Position numbers and translations under genes: made by a program. A stretch of DNA of 6,267 bases from Chromatiales bacterium (lineage in GTDB: Bacteria > Pseudomonadota > Gammaproteobacteria > CAMYNG01): NCBI GenBank assembly GCA_026990045.1, contig JALSIK010000028.1, positions 1-6,267 on the forward strand, given 5' to 3'. Positions 1 through 5,906 of this stretch are shown piece after piece. The first letter of the stretch is position 1. Each line of letters starts with the position of its first letter. Below the pieces are notes generated by a model. The model saw only the letters and a list, made by a program, of their open reading frames with translations, was not told where the DNA came from and searched no databases.

Positions 1-1020
1 CAGCACCATGCCCACCAGCACCAGGATGCCGATGGAGGCAAGGGTGGCGTCCACCTCCTCCAGCAGGCCCTGGCTCAGGACCTGGTTGCGGCTGCGCTGG
101 GCCTCCACCAGGCCGTTGAGCCGGCCCTTGATGTCCTGCACCAGGGGGCCCAGCTCGGTGCGGATGAGCCAGGCGTCGGTCCGCCACTTGTCGCTGCCGT
201 GCACTTCCAGCATGCGGTCCTGGTGCCTGGTGTACTTGGCGAACGCGGCGGTGATGGCACCGATGGCCTCTTCCTGCTCGAAGGTGAGCAGATCACCGAA
301 GCGGCGCACCTTGTCCAGTTGATCCAGGAACCCCTGGCGGTAGGTGAGCAGGTTCTGCTTGCTGGCGTCGGCGCGGAAGGCCATGTAGGCCCGGTTCTCG
401 TTGAGCACGTTCATCCACATCTGCCGCAGCTGGGCGATCTCGTAGAACAGCCGCTTGCGCTCGTCGCTGGCATCCTCCTCCACCTCGGAGTCCATCATCT
501 GGCTGAGGTTCTGCTGTACCTCCCGCGCCAGGGGATTCATCTCCACGGCGGTGGTGCCGATGCCGGGGAAATTCTCGTTGAAGTCCTCGGCCAGCTTCAC
601 CATGCGGTCGCGGTAACCCTTGAAGCGGGCAATGGCCGTGGCGATGGCCTCCACCGCCTCCCCCGTGGCGGCATCCGCCTGCACCACGGGCTGGCCGCGC
701 AGCTTGGCCAGCTGTTCGTCGATCTGGGCCAGCGCCGCCTCGTAATCGCGGCGGTGGCTGTCCTCGTGGCTCAGGAGATAAAAGCCCAGGGAGGCCGCCG
801 CCTGGTCCAGGGCATCGGACAGCTCCAGCGAACTCACCACCATGGGCAGCGAGTCCTGGACCACCGATTCGACGCCCTGCCGGGCGCTGGTGAGGCTGCG
901 CAGGGCGGTCACCGCCACCAGCGCCAGGATGACCAGGACCACCCCGAACCCCAGTGCCAGCTTGTGGCTGATGCGCAGGCGGGAAAACAAGTGGAAAATT
1001 CTCATGTCACCGAGTTTCAT
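1..1020 (-). CDS. Membrane sensor, probable methyl-accepting chemotaxis protein (N-terminal part, truncated by window edge)
   Basis: Read on the minus strand, an open frame of 340 codons runs from ATG at 1018-1020 to the left edge with no stop. Residues 1-20 are a short basic cytoplasmic leader. Residues about 21-40 (LALGFGVVLVILALVAVTAL) form a first membrane helix typical of chemoreceptors. Residues about 41-325 are polar, rich in Ala, Glu, Gln, Leu and Arg, and look almost wholly helical. A second hydrophobic stretch begins at about 327 (LASIGILVLVGMVL) and is cut by the edge. This TM-helical bundle-TM plan is that of a chemoreceptor, but a histidine kinase or diguanylate cyclase can start the same way, and the HAMP and signalling domains lie outside. 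The ligand domain is larger than a standard four-helix bundle. AAGGAG at 1035-1040 lies 14 nt before the chosen start, a long spacing; Met6 (1003-1005) is a possible alternative. A FliA-like promoter upstream supports a chemotaxis role. Confidence 0.8.
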   Translation of the reverse strand, partial: MKLGDMRIFHLFSRLRISHKLALGFGVVLVILALVAVTALRSLTSARQGVESVVQDSLPMVVSSLELSDALDQAAASLGFYLLSHEDSHRRDYEAALAQIDEQLAKLRGQPVVQADAATGEAVEAIATAIARFKGYRDRMVKLAEDFNENFPGIGTTAVEMNPLAREVQQNLSQMMDSEVEEDASDERKRLFYEIAQLRQMWMNVLNENRAYMAFRADASKQNLLTYRQGFLDQLDKVRRFGDLLTFEQEEAIGAITAAFAKYTRHQDRMLEVHGSDKWRTDAWLIRTELGPLVQDIKGRLNGLVEAQRSRNQVLSQGLLEEVDATLASIGILVLVGMVL

Positions 1021-1049
1021 GTGGATTACCGCAGCTCCTTCCCCCTGAG

Positions 1050-1071
1050 GCCCGGGCCCGAGGCGCCGGGC
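1050..1071. repeat. Small GC-rich inverted repeat in the purC-sensor gap
   Basis: GCCCGG (1050-1055) and CCGGGC (1066-1071) can pair around a 10-base loop. No T-run follows on either strand, so this is not a standard intrinsic terminator. It sits in the predicted leader of the sensor transcript. It may be chance pairing in GC-rich DNA. Nothing else recognisable was seen in the 1021-1145 gap apart from the FliA-like promoter, and no clear terminator for the purC transcript was found. Confidence 0.3.
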
Positions 1072-1088
1072 AGATTCAGCTACGAGCA

Positions 1089-1116
1089 TTATCGGTCCCA
1101 GACCCAGTGGGCTTTA
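1089..1116 (-). promoter_or_regulatory. Candidate sigma-28 (FliA) promoter for the sensor gene
   Basis: On the minus strand, TAAAG (TAAA at 1113-1116) is followed by CCGATAA (1089-1095). The enteric FliA consensus is TAAA-N15-GCCGATAA. Both boxes match closely, but the spacer is one base longer than consensus and the leading G of the -10 is A. The start of transcription would fall near 1082, leaving about a 60-nt leader before the ATG at 1020. GATAAT within the -10 could also serve sigma-70, but no acceptable -35 lies 16-18 bases upstream. Confidence 0.55.
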
Positions 1117-1145
1117 GGGTAAAGAAAAGGGGGCGGAAAACAGAC

Positions 1146-1859
1146 TCAGTCCAGGGAAATGCCCAGGCGGCGCGCCACTTCCTCGTAGGCCTCCACCACC
1201 CCGCCCAGCCCCTGGCGGAAGCGGTCCTTGTCCAGCCTGGTGCGCGTCTCCGCGTCCCACAGGCGGCAACCGTCGGGAGAGAACTCGTCGCCCAGCAGCA
1301 GGCGGCCGTGGAAGCGGCCGAACTCGAGCTTGAAGTCCACCAGCAGGAGGCCGGCCTCGCCGAACAACGGGGTGAGGACCCCGTTGACGCGCAGGCTGAG
1401 ATCCTTCATCTCCGCCACCTCGTCGTCCGTGGCCCAGCGGAAGGTGCGGATGTGGGACTCGTTGATCATGGGGTCATGGAGGGCGTCGTTCTTGAGGAAG
1501 AACTCGAACACCGGTGGTTCCAAGGCCAGACCTTCCTCCACCCCCAGGCGCCGGCACAGGCTGCCGGCGGCGTAGTTGCGCACCACGCACTCCACCGGCA
1601 GCATCTCCAGCCGTTTGACCAGGGCCTCCTCGTCGCCCAGCAGGCGCTCGAAATGGGTGGGAATGCCGGCCTCTGCCAGCCGCTCCATGATGAAGGCATT
1701 GAAGCGATTGTTGACCCGGCCCTTGCGGTCGAGCTGTGCCACCTTCTCGCCGTCGAAGGCCGAGGTGTCGTTGCGGAAGTGCAGAATCAGGTAATCCGGC
1801 TCATCCGTGGCGTAGACCGTCTTGGCCTTGCCGGTGTAGAGCTGTTCGCGCTTTTCCAT
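1146..1859 (-). CDS. purC: Phosphoribosylaminoimidazole-succinocarboxamide synthase (SAICAR synthetase)
   Basis: PurC catalyses the ATP-dependent joining of aspartate to CAIR to give SAICAR in de novo purine synthesis, in the cytoplasm. The 237-residue product has the same length as the E. coli enzyme. Family landmarks are in order: GKAKTVY near residue 10 (nucleotide-binding loop), SAFDGEK, NNRFNAFIMERL, VVRNYAAGSLCRRLG, DPMINESHI, the signature LLVDFKLEFG, then LLGDEFSPDGCRLWD and DKDRFRQGLGG close to the C-terminus. The ATG at 1857-1859 gives the expected N-terminus; the ribosome site is weak (AGGAT about 10 nt upstream). It is the last gene of the dapA-bamC-MBL cluster, 20 bp after the MBL gene, and probably depends on readthrough from it because no separate promoter is evident. 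No defect is seen. Confidence 0.98.
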   Translation of the reverse strand: MEKREQLYTGKAKTVYATDEPDYLILHFRNDTSAFDGEKVAQLDRKGRVNNRFNAFIMERLAEAGIPTHFERLLGDEEALVKRLEMLPVECVVRNYAAGSLCRRLGVEEGLALEPPVFEFFLKNDALHDPMINESHIRTFRWATDDEVAEMKDLSLRVNGVLTPLFGEAGLLLVDFKLEFGRFHGRLLLGDEFSPDGCRLWDAETRTRLDKDRFRQGLGGVVEAYEEVARRLGISLD

Positions 1860-1879
1860 GGGCCGGATATCCTACACCG

Positions 1880-2644
1880 TCAGTTGGCCGCCAGCGAGCG
1901 CCAGGCCAGCACCCGGTCCTGCTCCGCCACCGCGATCCATTCGCTGCTGCAATCGAGCGCTGCCCCCAGGGCCGCCCGGGCCAGGGCCGGGGTGTTGTTC
2001 TTTTCCGACAGGTGTGCCGCCACCACGTGGGTCAGGCACGGCCCCGCCACCGCCGCCAGCAGCTCGCCGGCCTGGGCATTGCTCAGGTGCCCGAGGCGCC
2101 CGCCCACCCGGGCCTTGAGGGTCTCCGGGTACGGGCCGACGGCGAGCATCTCCGGGTCGTGGTTGCATTCCAGCACCAGGGCCTGGCAATGGGCCAGCCG
2201 CCGGCGGATGTGGGGCGTCACGCTGCCGGTATCGGTGAGGACGCCCAGCCGGCGGTGGCCGTCGCTGAACACGAACTGGCAGGGTTCGCGCGCATCGTGG
2301 GGCACCGGGAAGGGCTGCACCTGGAGTCCGTCCACGGCGAACGGAGTGTCCACCGCGATCCATGTCACGGCCAGGTCCCCGCCCGCCAGGGCCCGGGCGG
2401 TCCCGTGGGTGGCCCAGACCCGCAGCCCGTGGCGCCGTGCCAGCGCCGCCACCCCACGCACGTGATCGCCGTGCTCGTGGGTCACCAGCACTCCGGCCAG
2501 ATCGTCCGGCTCCAGTCCGAGCCGGCCCAGGCGGCGCCGGGTCTCGCGGGCGGAAAAACCGCAGTCCACCAGCACTCGCGTGGTCCCCGACTCCACCACC
2601 AGAGCATTGCCCCGGCTGCCGCTGCCCAGACACGCAAACCGCAC
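1880..2644 (-). CDS. MBL-fold metallo-hydrolase (YycJ/PhnP-like)
   Basis: The 254-residue product is a compact metallo-beta-lactamase-fold hydrolase, probably cytoplasmic because no signal peptide is seen. Metal-ligand motifs are complete: LGSGSRGNA (residues 6-14), VTHEHGDH with HEHGDH at 56-61, His116 in VPHD, Asp138 in LTDTG, His186 in GHLSN and His211 in HLSEKNNTP. This set resembles the YycJ/WalJ and PhnP side of the superfamily, which includes nucleases and phosphodiesterases; the actual substrate cannot be read from the sequence. The start is GTG at 2642-2644, chosen because AAGGAGG (2649-2655) lies 4 nt upstream and because the conserved strand RFACLGSGS begins right after it. The frame stays open far upstream, but that part overlaps bamC and is not coding. 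The gene lies 40 bp after bamC and 20 bp before purC, the position where, from memory, Pseudomonas carries a comparable gene. Confidence 0.9.
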   Translation of the reverse strand: MRFACLGSGSRGNALVVESGTTRVLVDCGFSARETRRRLGRLGLEPDDLAGVLVTHEHGDHVRGVAALARRHGLRVWATHGTARALAGGDLAVTWIAVDTPFAVDGLQVQPFPVPHDAREPCQFVFSDGHRRLGVLTDTGSVTPHIRRRLAHCQALVLECNHDPEMLAVGPYPETLKARVGGRLGHLSNAQAGELLAAVAGPCLTHVVAAHLSEKNNTPALARAALGAALDCSSEWIAVAEQDRVLAWRSLAAN

Positions 2645-2648
2645 CTGC

Positions 2649-2655
2649 CCTCCTT
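2649..2655 (-). promoter_or_regulatory. Ribosome binding site fixing the GTG start of the MBL-fold gene
   Basis: AAGGAGG on the minus strand lies 4 nt before GTG. It decides the start in a frame that is open for hundreds of codons upstream and has no ATG near the conserved N-terminus. Confidence 0.75.
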
Positions 2656-2660
2656 CGCCG

Positions 2661-2675
2661 GGCCGTCTCCCGGCC
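2661..2675. repeat. Short perfect hairpin in the bamC-MBL gap
   Basis: GGCCG (2661-2665) and CGGCC (2671-2675) pair around a 5-base loop inside the 40-bp gap, between the bamC stop and the ribosome site of the MBL gene. There is no T-tract, so it is not a standard terminator. It could act as an mRNA stability or processing element, or be chance in GC-rich DNA. Confidence 0.3.
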
Positions 2676-2684
2676 GCCCCGGAT

Positions 2685-3767
2685 TCAGCGCAGGGCCTTG
2701 AGCAATTCCCCCAGCACGGTCCGGGCCAGATCCGGCCCCGGCGTGCCGCCATCCTCGCGTTCCAGGCGGACCTCGCTGCGCCCGGCCTCACCTTCCACCA
2801 CCAGCACGAGCCGCCCGGGGTCGACTGCGGCTTCCTGCCCCAGGAGCCGGGACAGCCAGCCCCCTTTCCTGGGCCGCAACCCTTCCGGCAACACGATGAG
2901 GTAGCGCCCGGCAGAACGATCCCGGTCCACCACCTCCGCTCCCAGCCGGTCCAGCCCGATCTGCAGGAGCCGCCAGGCCCGGTCGAATCCTTCACGGAGC
3001 ACGAGGCGCGGCCCCCGGGGCGAGTCTTCCAGCCGCCCGCGTCCCGGCCCTTCCGCCGCGGCGGCCTGTTCCGCCACCTGGCGGGCGGCCTGCCCGCCGG
3101 CCAGGAAGGCGGCGAATTCACGCAGCATCTCCAGTTCCAGTTCGGGGTCGGAGTCCCGGGGCAGCCAGCCCTCGACCTCGCCCTCCTCGTCACCCTCCAG
3201 CGGTCCCCGCCGCAGGCCCCGGTGGGCGATGAACAACAGGCTGCCGCCGTCGGCCGCTTCCACCCGCACCCGGTAGCGGTCCATGATCCCGGTTCCATGG
3301 AAACGCGCCATGAAACGGGCAAACCAGTTGTCGGGAACGTAGGCCTTGTTTTCCTGCCAGTCGGTCTCCAGCACGCCGAGGCCCCGGTCGGCCCGCTTGA
3401 TCCGGAAACCCAGCCGCTGGAAGAAGGCCCGGGCCTGCTCCCATACCCGCTCCGGCGGGGCCTCGATGGCCAGCCAGCGCAGGGCGCCGTCCCGTTCCAG
3501 CCGCACGCCCGGCGGCAGCGGAGCGGGCACCGGCTGCCCGGTCCCGCTTCCCGCGGCACCCCGCTGGTAACCGGACCAGGTGGCACTCCCGTGGCCGGCG
3601 TCCGCCTGGCGCGGGAGACTCAGATCCGGCGGCACCTCCAGCGGTTTCTCGGCGCGCGCCCCTTCGTACACCGCCTTGCGCGCAGTCCCCGTACACCCCG
3701 CTGCGAATACCACCAGCACCGGCACCACCAGCCACAACCGGTACCCCGCGCGCCTGCCCACTTGCAT
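2685..3767 (-). CDS. bamC: Outer membrane protein assembly factor BamC (NlpB-type lipoprotein)
   Basis: BamC is a lipoprotein accessory subunit of the BAM complex, which folds beta-barrel proteins into the outer membrane. The 360-residue product starts with a basic leader and a hydrophobic helix (about 10-22) ending in a lipobox, VFAAGC, with Cys25 as the predicted lipidated residue. Thr at +2 fits outer-membrane sorting. A flexible Pro/Gly-rich segment follows and contains the family motif PLEVPPDL (42-49). The first helix-grip region (about 95-185) carries GVLETDWQENKA (131-141), a BamC hallmark; a second related region spans about 253-360. E. coli BamC is similar in length (about 344). The ATG at 3765-3767 is chosen because it directly precedes the signal peptide and has GGGGGTGA 7 nt upstream (3775-3782). 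The gene lies 20 bp after dapA, as in the classical dapA-nlpB pair. The frame is open upstream into dapA, but that is not coding. Confidence 0.9.
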   Translation of the reverse strand: MQVGRRAGYRLWLVVPVLVVFAAGCTGTARKAVYEGARAEKPLEVPPDLSLPRQADAGHGSATWSGYQRGAAGSGTGQPVPAPLPPGVRLERDGALRWLAIEAPPERVWEQARAFFQRLGFRIKRADRGLGVLETDWQENKAYVPDNWFARFMARFHGTGIMDRYRVRVEAADGGSLLFIAHRGLRRGPLEGDEEGEVEGWLPRDSDPELELEMLREFAAFLAGGQAARQVAEQAAAAEGPGRGRLEDSPRGPRLVLREGFDRAWRLLQIGLDRLGAEVVDRDRSAGRYLIVLPEGLRPRKGGWLSRLLGQEAAVDPGRLVLVVEGEAGRSEVRLEREDGGTPGPDLARTVLGELLKALR

Positions 3768-3787
3768 CAAGCGTTCACCCCCATTCG

Positions 3788-4666
3788 TCACGACAACAGT
3801 CCCGCCTCCTGCAGCTGGCGGCGCAGCGGCTCGCGGTACTGCGGGGAGAGCGGGGTCAGGGGCAGGCGGATCCCTTCCGGGATCCGCCCCATTTCGTAGA
3901 GGGCCCACTTGACCGGGATGGGGTTGGACTCCACGAACAGCCCCTTGTGCAGGGGCATGAGGCGCCCGTTGATGGCCGCCGCCCGTTCCCGTTCGCCGTT
4001 GACGGCGGCGGTGCACATTTCGTGCATGAGCCGCGGGGCCACGTTGGCGGTGACCGAGATGTCGCCGCGGGCCCCGGCCAGCATCAGCTCCATGGCGGTG
4101 GCATCGTCACCGCTGTAGATGACGAAGTCCCCGGGGCACAGTTCGCGCTCGCGGTGGAACCGGTCCAGGTCGCCGGTGGCGTCCTTGAGCCCGACGATGT
4201 TGGGGATCTCCGCCAGCCGGGCCACCGTCTCCGGCTGCATGTCCACCGCCGTGCGGCCGGGGACGTTGTACAGGATCTGCGGGATGTCCACCGCCTCGGC
4301 CACCGCCCGGTGGTGCAGGTACAGCCCCTCCTGGGTGGGCTTGTTGTAGTAGGGCGTCACCAGCAGGCAGGCATCGGCCCCGGCCTCGCGGGCACAGCGG
4401 GTGAGACGGATGGCCTCGTCGGTGGCGTTGGCCCCGGTGCCGGCGATGACCGGGATGCGGCCGGCGGCGAACTCCACCACCCGGGCGATGACCCGGCAGT
4501 GCTCGGCCTCGCTCAGGGTGGCCGATTCACCGGTGGTGCCCACCGCCACGATGGCATCGGTGCCCTCGGCCACGTGGAACTCCACCAGCGCCCGCAGCGC
4601 CTCCTCGTCCACCGCGCCGTCGGCCCGCATGGGCGTCACCAGGGCCACCAGGCTGCCCTGAAACAT
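3788..4666 (-). CDS. dapA: 4-hydroxy-tetrahydrodipicolinate synthase
   Basis: DapA condenses pyruvate with aspartate semialdehyde, the first committed step of the diaminopimelate/lysine pathway, in the cytoplasm. The 292-residue TIM-barrel product has the same length and residue numbering as the E. coli enzyme: Thr44-Thr45 in GTTGE, Tyr107 in PYYNKP, Tyr133 in LYNVPGRT, Arg138 and the Schiff-base lysine Lys161 in GLKDATGD. All catalytic residues are present. The ATG at 4664-4666 is chosen because MFQGSLVALVTPM is the normal family N-terminus and GGGGAGGA (4672-4679) lies 5 nt upstream. A start at 4750 would add 28 unlikely residues covering the promoter. It is the first gene of the minus-strand cluster and has its own sigma-70-like promoter. 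Confidence 0.98.
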   Translation of the reverse strand: MFQGSLVALVTPMRADGAVDEEALRALVEFHVAEGTDAIVAVGTTGESATLSEAEHCRVIARVVEFAAGRIPVIAGTGANATDEAIRLTRCAREAGADACLLVTPYYNKPTQEGLYLHHRAVAEAVDIPQILYNVPGRTAVDMQPETVARLAEIPNIVGLKDATGDLDRFHRERELCPGDFVIYSGDDATAMELMLAGARGDISVTANVAPRLMHEMCTAAVNGERERAAAINGRLMPLHKGLFVESNPIPVKWALYEMGRIPEGIRLPLTPLSPQYREPLRRQLQEAGLLS

Positions 4667-4695
4667 CGAAATCCTCCCCTTCACACAAGCCGCCC

Positions 4696-4724
4696 ATGGT
4701 ACTGCCGGGCCCGGCCGGTGACAA
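4696..4724 (-). promoter_or_regulatory. Sigma-70-type promoter for dapA-bamC-MBL-purC
   Basis: On the minus strand a -35 box TTGTCA (4719-4724) is separated by exactly 17 bases from a -10 box TACCAT (4696-4701). The predicted start of transcription is near 4689, giving a leader of about 23 nt that contains the strong dapA ribosome site. No lysine riboswitch could fit in so short a leader. Confidence 0.65.
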
Positions 4725-4757
4725 GCCGCCCCGCCGGGTGCCGGTGGCATGCCGCCC

Positions 4758-4784
4758 TGGCGCCAAACCCGTATAATGGCGCCA
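4758..4784. promoter_or_regulatory. Twin TGGCGCCA palindromes, candidate operator
   Basis: The 8-base palindrome TGGCGCCA occurs at 4758-4765 and again at 4777-4784, with 19 bp from centre to centre (about two helical turns). The match continues one base as TGGCGCCAA. The copies flank the TATAAT box, the second sharing its last T and reaching the predicted transcription start. This placement would suit a repressor occupying the core promoter of the rightward genes. The binding factor is unknown, and GC-rich palindromes can arise by chance. Confidence 0.4.
4772..4777 (+). promoter_or_regulatory. -10 box (TATAAT) for the GalT-like/gcvR transcript
   Basis: A perfect TATAAT lies 23 bp before the ATG at 4801 in otherwise very GC-rich DNA. 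No good -35 hexamer is seen 16-18 bases upstream and there is no extended TG element, so the promoter may need an activator. With a start near 4784, the leader would be only about 17 nt. Confidence 0.6.
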
Positions 4785-4800
4785 ACGGACCGCGCCCACC

Positions 4801-5898
4801 ATGCAAGACCAGCAACAGGCCATCCGCGAAATCCGCATCAACCCCGTCGTGCCCAGCGAGTCGGTGCTGGTGGCCACCGCGCGCAGCATGCGCCCGCGCG
4901 AGGCCGAGGTCCCGGCCCCGCGGGACACGCGGCGGCACGTGGACGAATGCCCCTTCTGCACCGGCAACGAGGACAAGACCCCGCCCGAGATCGCCCGCTG
5001 GCCCGATGACGGCCCGTGGCAGGTCCGGATCGTGGAGAACCTCTACCCCGTGCTGGGCAGCGACGGCACCACCGGCGGCCTGGTGTTCGGCCTGCAGCAG
5101 GCCATCGACGGCTACGGCCGCCACGAGGTCATCATCGACCACCATCGTCACGGCATCGCCGTGCACGAGATGGAACCCGGGCACCTGGCGGCCGTGTTGC
5201 GCATGTACCGGCGGCGCATGCGGGAACTGTACGAGATGGACCCGCGCCTGCGTTACGCGCTGGTGTTCAAGAACTTCGGGCCGGCGGCGGGGGCCAGCAT
5301 GGCCCACACCCATTCCCAGATCATCGCCCTGCCGGTGGTGCCGCAGAACGTGCACGACGAGGTCACCCACAGCAAGGACTACTACGACAGGCACCACCGC
5401 TGCATCTTCTGCACCCTCATCGACGAGGCCCTGACCTTCGAGGCCACCATCTACGACCGCGAGTCCGGCCGCATCGTGCGGCGCATCGGCGTGGGCCAGT
5501 ACGTCATCGAGCGCGGCGAGCGTTTCATCGCCGTCAAGCCCTTTGCCAGCCGCTACGAGTGGGAGGTGCACATCCTGCCCCTGGCCCACGCCAGCGATTT
5601 CCTGGACACGGAGGATGCGGACCTCGACGACCTGGCGCGGGTGCTGCGGCGGACCATGGCCCGCCTGGACGCCGTCATCGGCGGCGCCCAGTACAATTTC
5701 TTCCTGCATTCGGCACCACGCGGCGGCGACTACGGCGACATCCGTGCCAGCTACCACTGGCACCTGGAGATCTGTCCCCGCACCAGCATTCCCACCGGCT
5801 TCGAGCTGGGCTCCGGCCTGTTCGTCAACACCATCAGCCCCGAGCAGGCCGCGGAGCGGCTGCGCCAGGTGGACCTGGACAACGACGACCGAGGATAG
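4801..5898 (+). CDS. GalT-like nucleotidylyltransferase (HIT superfamily; galactose-1-phosphate uridylyltransferase family)
   Basis: The 365-residue product belongs to the galactose-1-phosphate uridylyltransferase family, whose members pass a nucleotidyl group through a histidine intermediate. Visible motifs: INPVV and ATARSMRPRE (about 14-34), CPFC (Cys50, Cys53), ENLYPVL (79-85), EVIIDHHRHG (109-118, His117 the likely metal ligand), NFGPAAGASMAHTHSQ (158-173), then CIFC (Cys201, Cys204), FIAVKPFAS, HILP, and HWHLEI (319-324) near the C-terminus. By analogy His171 is the nucleophile, and Cys50, Cys53, His117 and His169 bind zinc. The active site reads HTHSQ rather than the HPHGQ of E. coli GalT, and the CIFC pair suggests a second metal site, as in GalT-like ADP-glucose phosphorylases. 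The substrate is therefore open: hexose-1-phosphate uridylylation, ADP-glucose phosphorolysis or another nucleotidyl transfer. The ATG at 4801 fits the conserved N-terminus but has almost no Shine-Dalgarno. gcvR follows after 8 bp. Confidence 0.88.
   Translation: MQDQQQAIREIRINPVVPSESVLVATARSMRPREAEVPAPRDTRRHVDECPFCTGNEDKTPPEIARWPDDGPWQVRIVENLYPVLGSDGTTGGLVFGLQQAIDGYGRHEVIIDHHRHGIAVHEMEPGHLAAVLRMYRRRMRELYEMDPRLRYALVFKNFGPAAGASMAHTHSQIIALPVVPQNVHDEVTHSKDYYDRHHRCIFCTLIDEALTFEATIYDRESGRIVRRIGVGQYVIERGERFIAVKPFASRYEWEVHILPLAHASDFLDTEDADLDDLARVLRRTMARLDAVIGGAQYNFFLHSAPRGGDYGDIRASYHWHLEICPRTSIPTGFELGSGLFVNTISPEQAAERLRQVDLDNDDRG
5891..5895 (+). promoter_or_regulatory. Ribosome binding site of gcvR inside the end of the GalT-like gene
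   Basis: GAGGA lies directly before the TAG stop of the upstream gene and 11 nt before the ATG at 5907. Together with the 8-bp gap it suggests co-transcription and possible translational coupling. Confidence 0.55.
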
Positions 5899-5906
5899 AA
5901 CCCGAC

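Noticed and set aside
1050..1071. Hairpin as an intrinsic terminator for the purC operon
   Set aside because: There is no T-run on either strand and the stem is only 6 bp with a 10-base loop. It also lies beyond the promoter of the next gene.
199..1122. A 307-codon plus-strand open frame opposite the sensor gene
   Set aside because: The minus strand encodes a coherent TM-helical domain-TM sensor; the plus frame is His/Gly/Leu-rich shadow sequence.
1107..2465. A 452-codon plus-strand open frame opposite purC and the MBL-fold gene
   Set aside because: Both opposite-strand genes have full catalytic motif sets; this frame has low-complexity composition and no domain signal.
1880..3586. A 568-codon minus-strand frame that would fuse an N-terminal extension to the MBL-fold hydrolase
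   Set aside because: The upstream part overlaps bamC in another frame, and the GTG at 2644 has a strong ribosome site right before the conserved MBL N-terminus.
2580..3899. A 439-codon plus-strand open frame opposite bamC
   Set aside because: The bamC lipobox and ETDW motif are on the other strand; this frame is Pro/Gly/Arg-rich without motifs.
3768..4016. An 83-codon upstream extension of the bamC frame
   Set aside because: It overlaps dapA, and the lipoprotein signal peptide must be N-terminal, so the start is at 3767.
4667..4800. Lysine riboswitch or attenuator before dapA
   Set aside because: The predicted leader is about 23 nt, too short for any riboswitch, and no leader peptide or terminator hairpin is visible.
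3947..5434. A 495-codon plus-strand open frame across dapA and into the GalT-like gene
   Set aside because: It lies antisense to dapA and then out of frame within the GalT-like gene. Both genes are certain from motifs, and its translation is repetitive His/Gly/Arg-rich sequence typical of shadow frames in GC-rich DNA.
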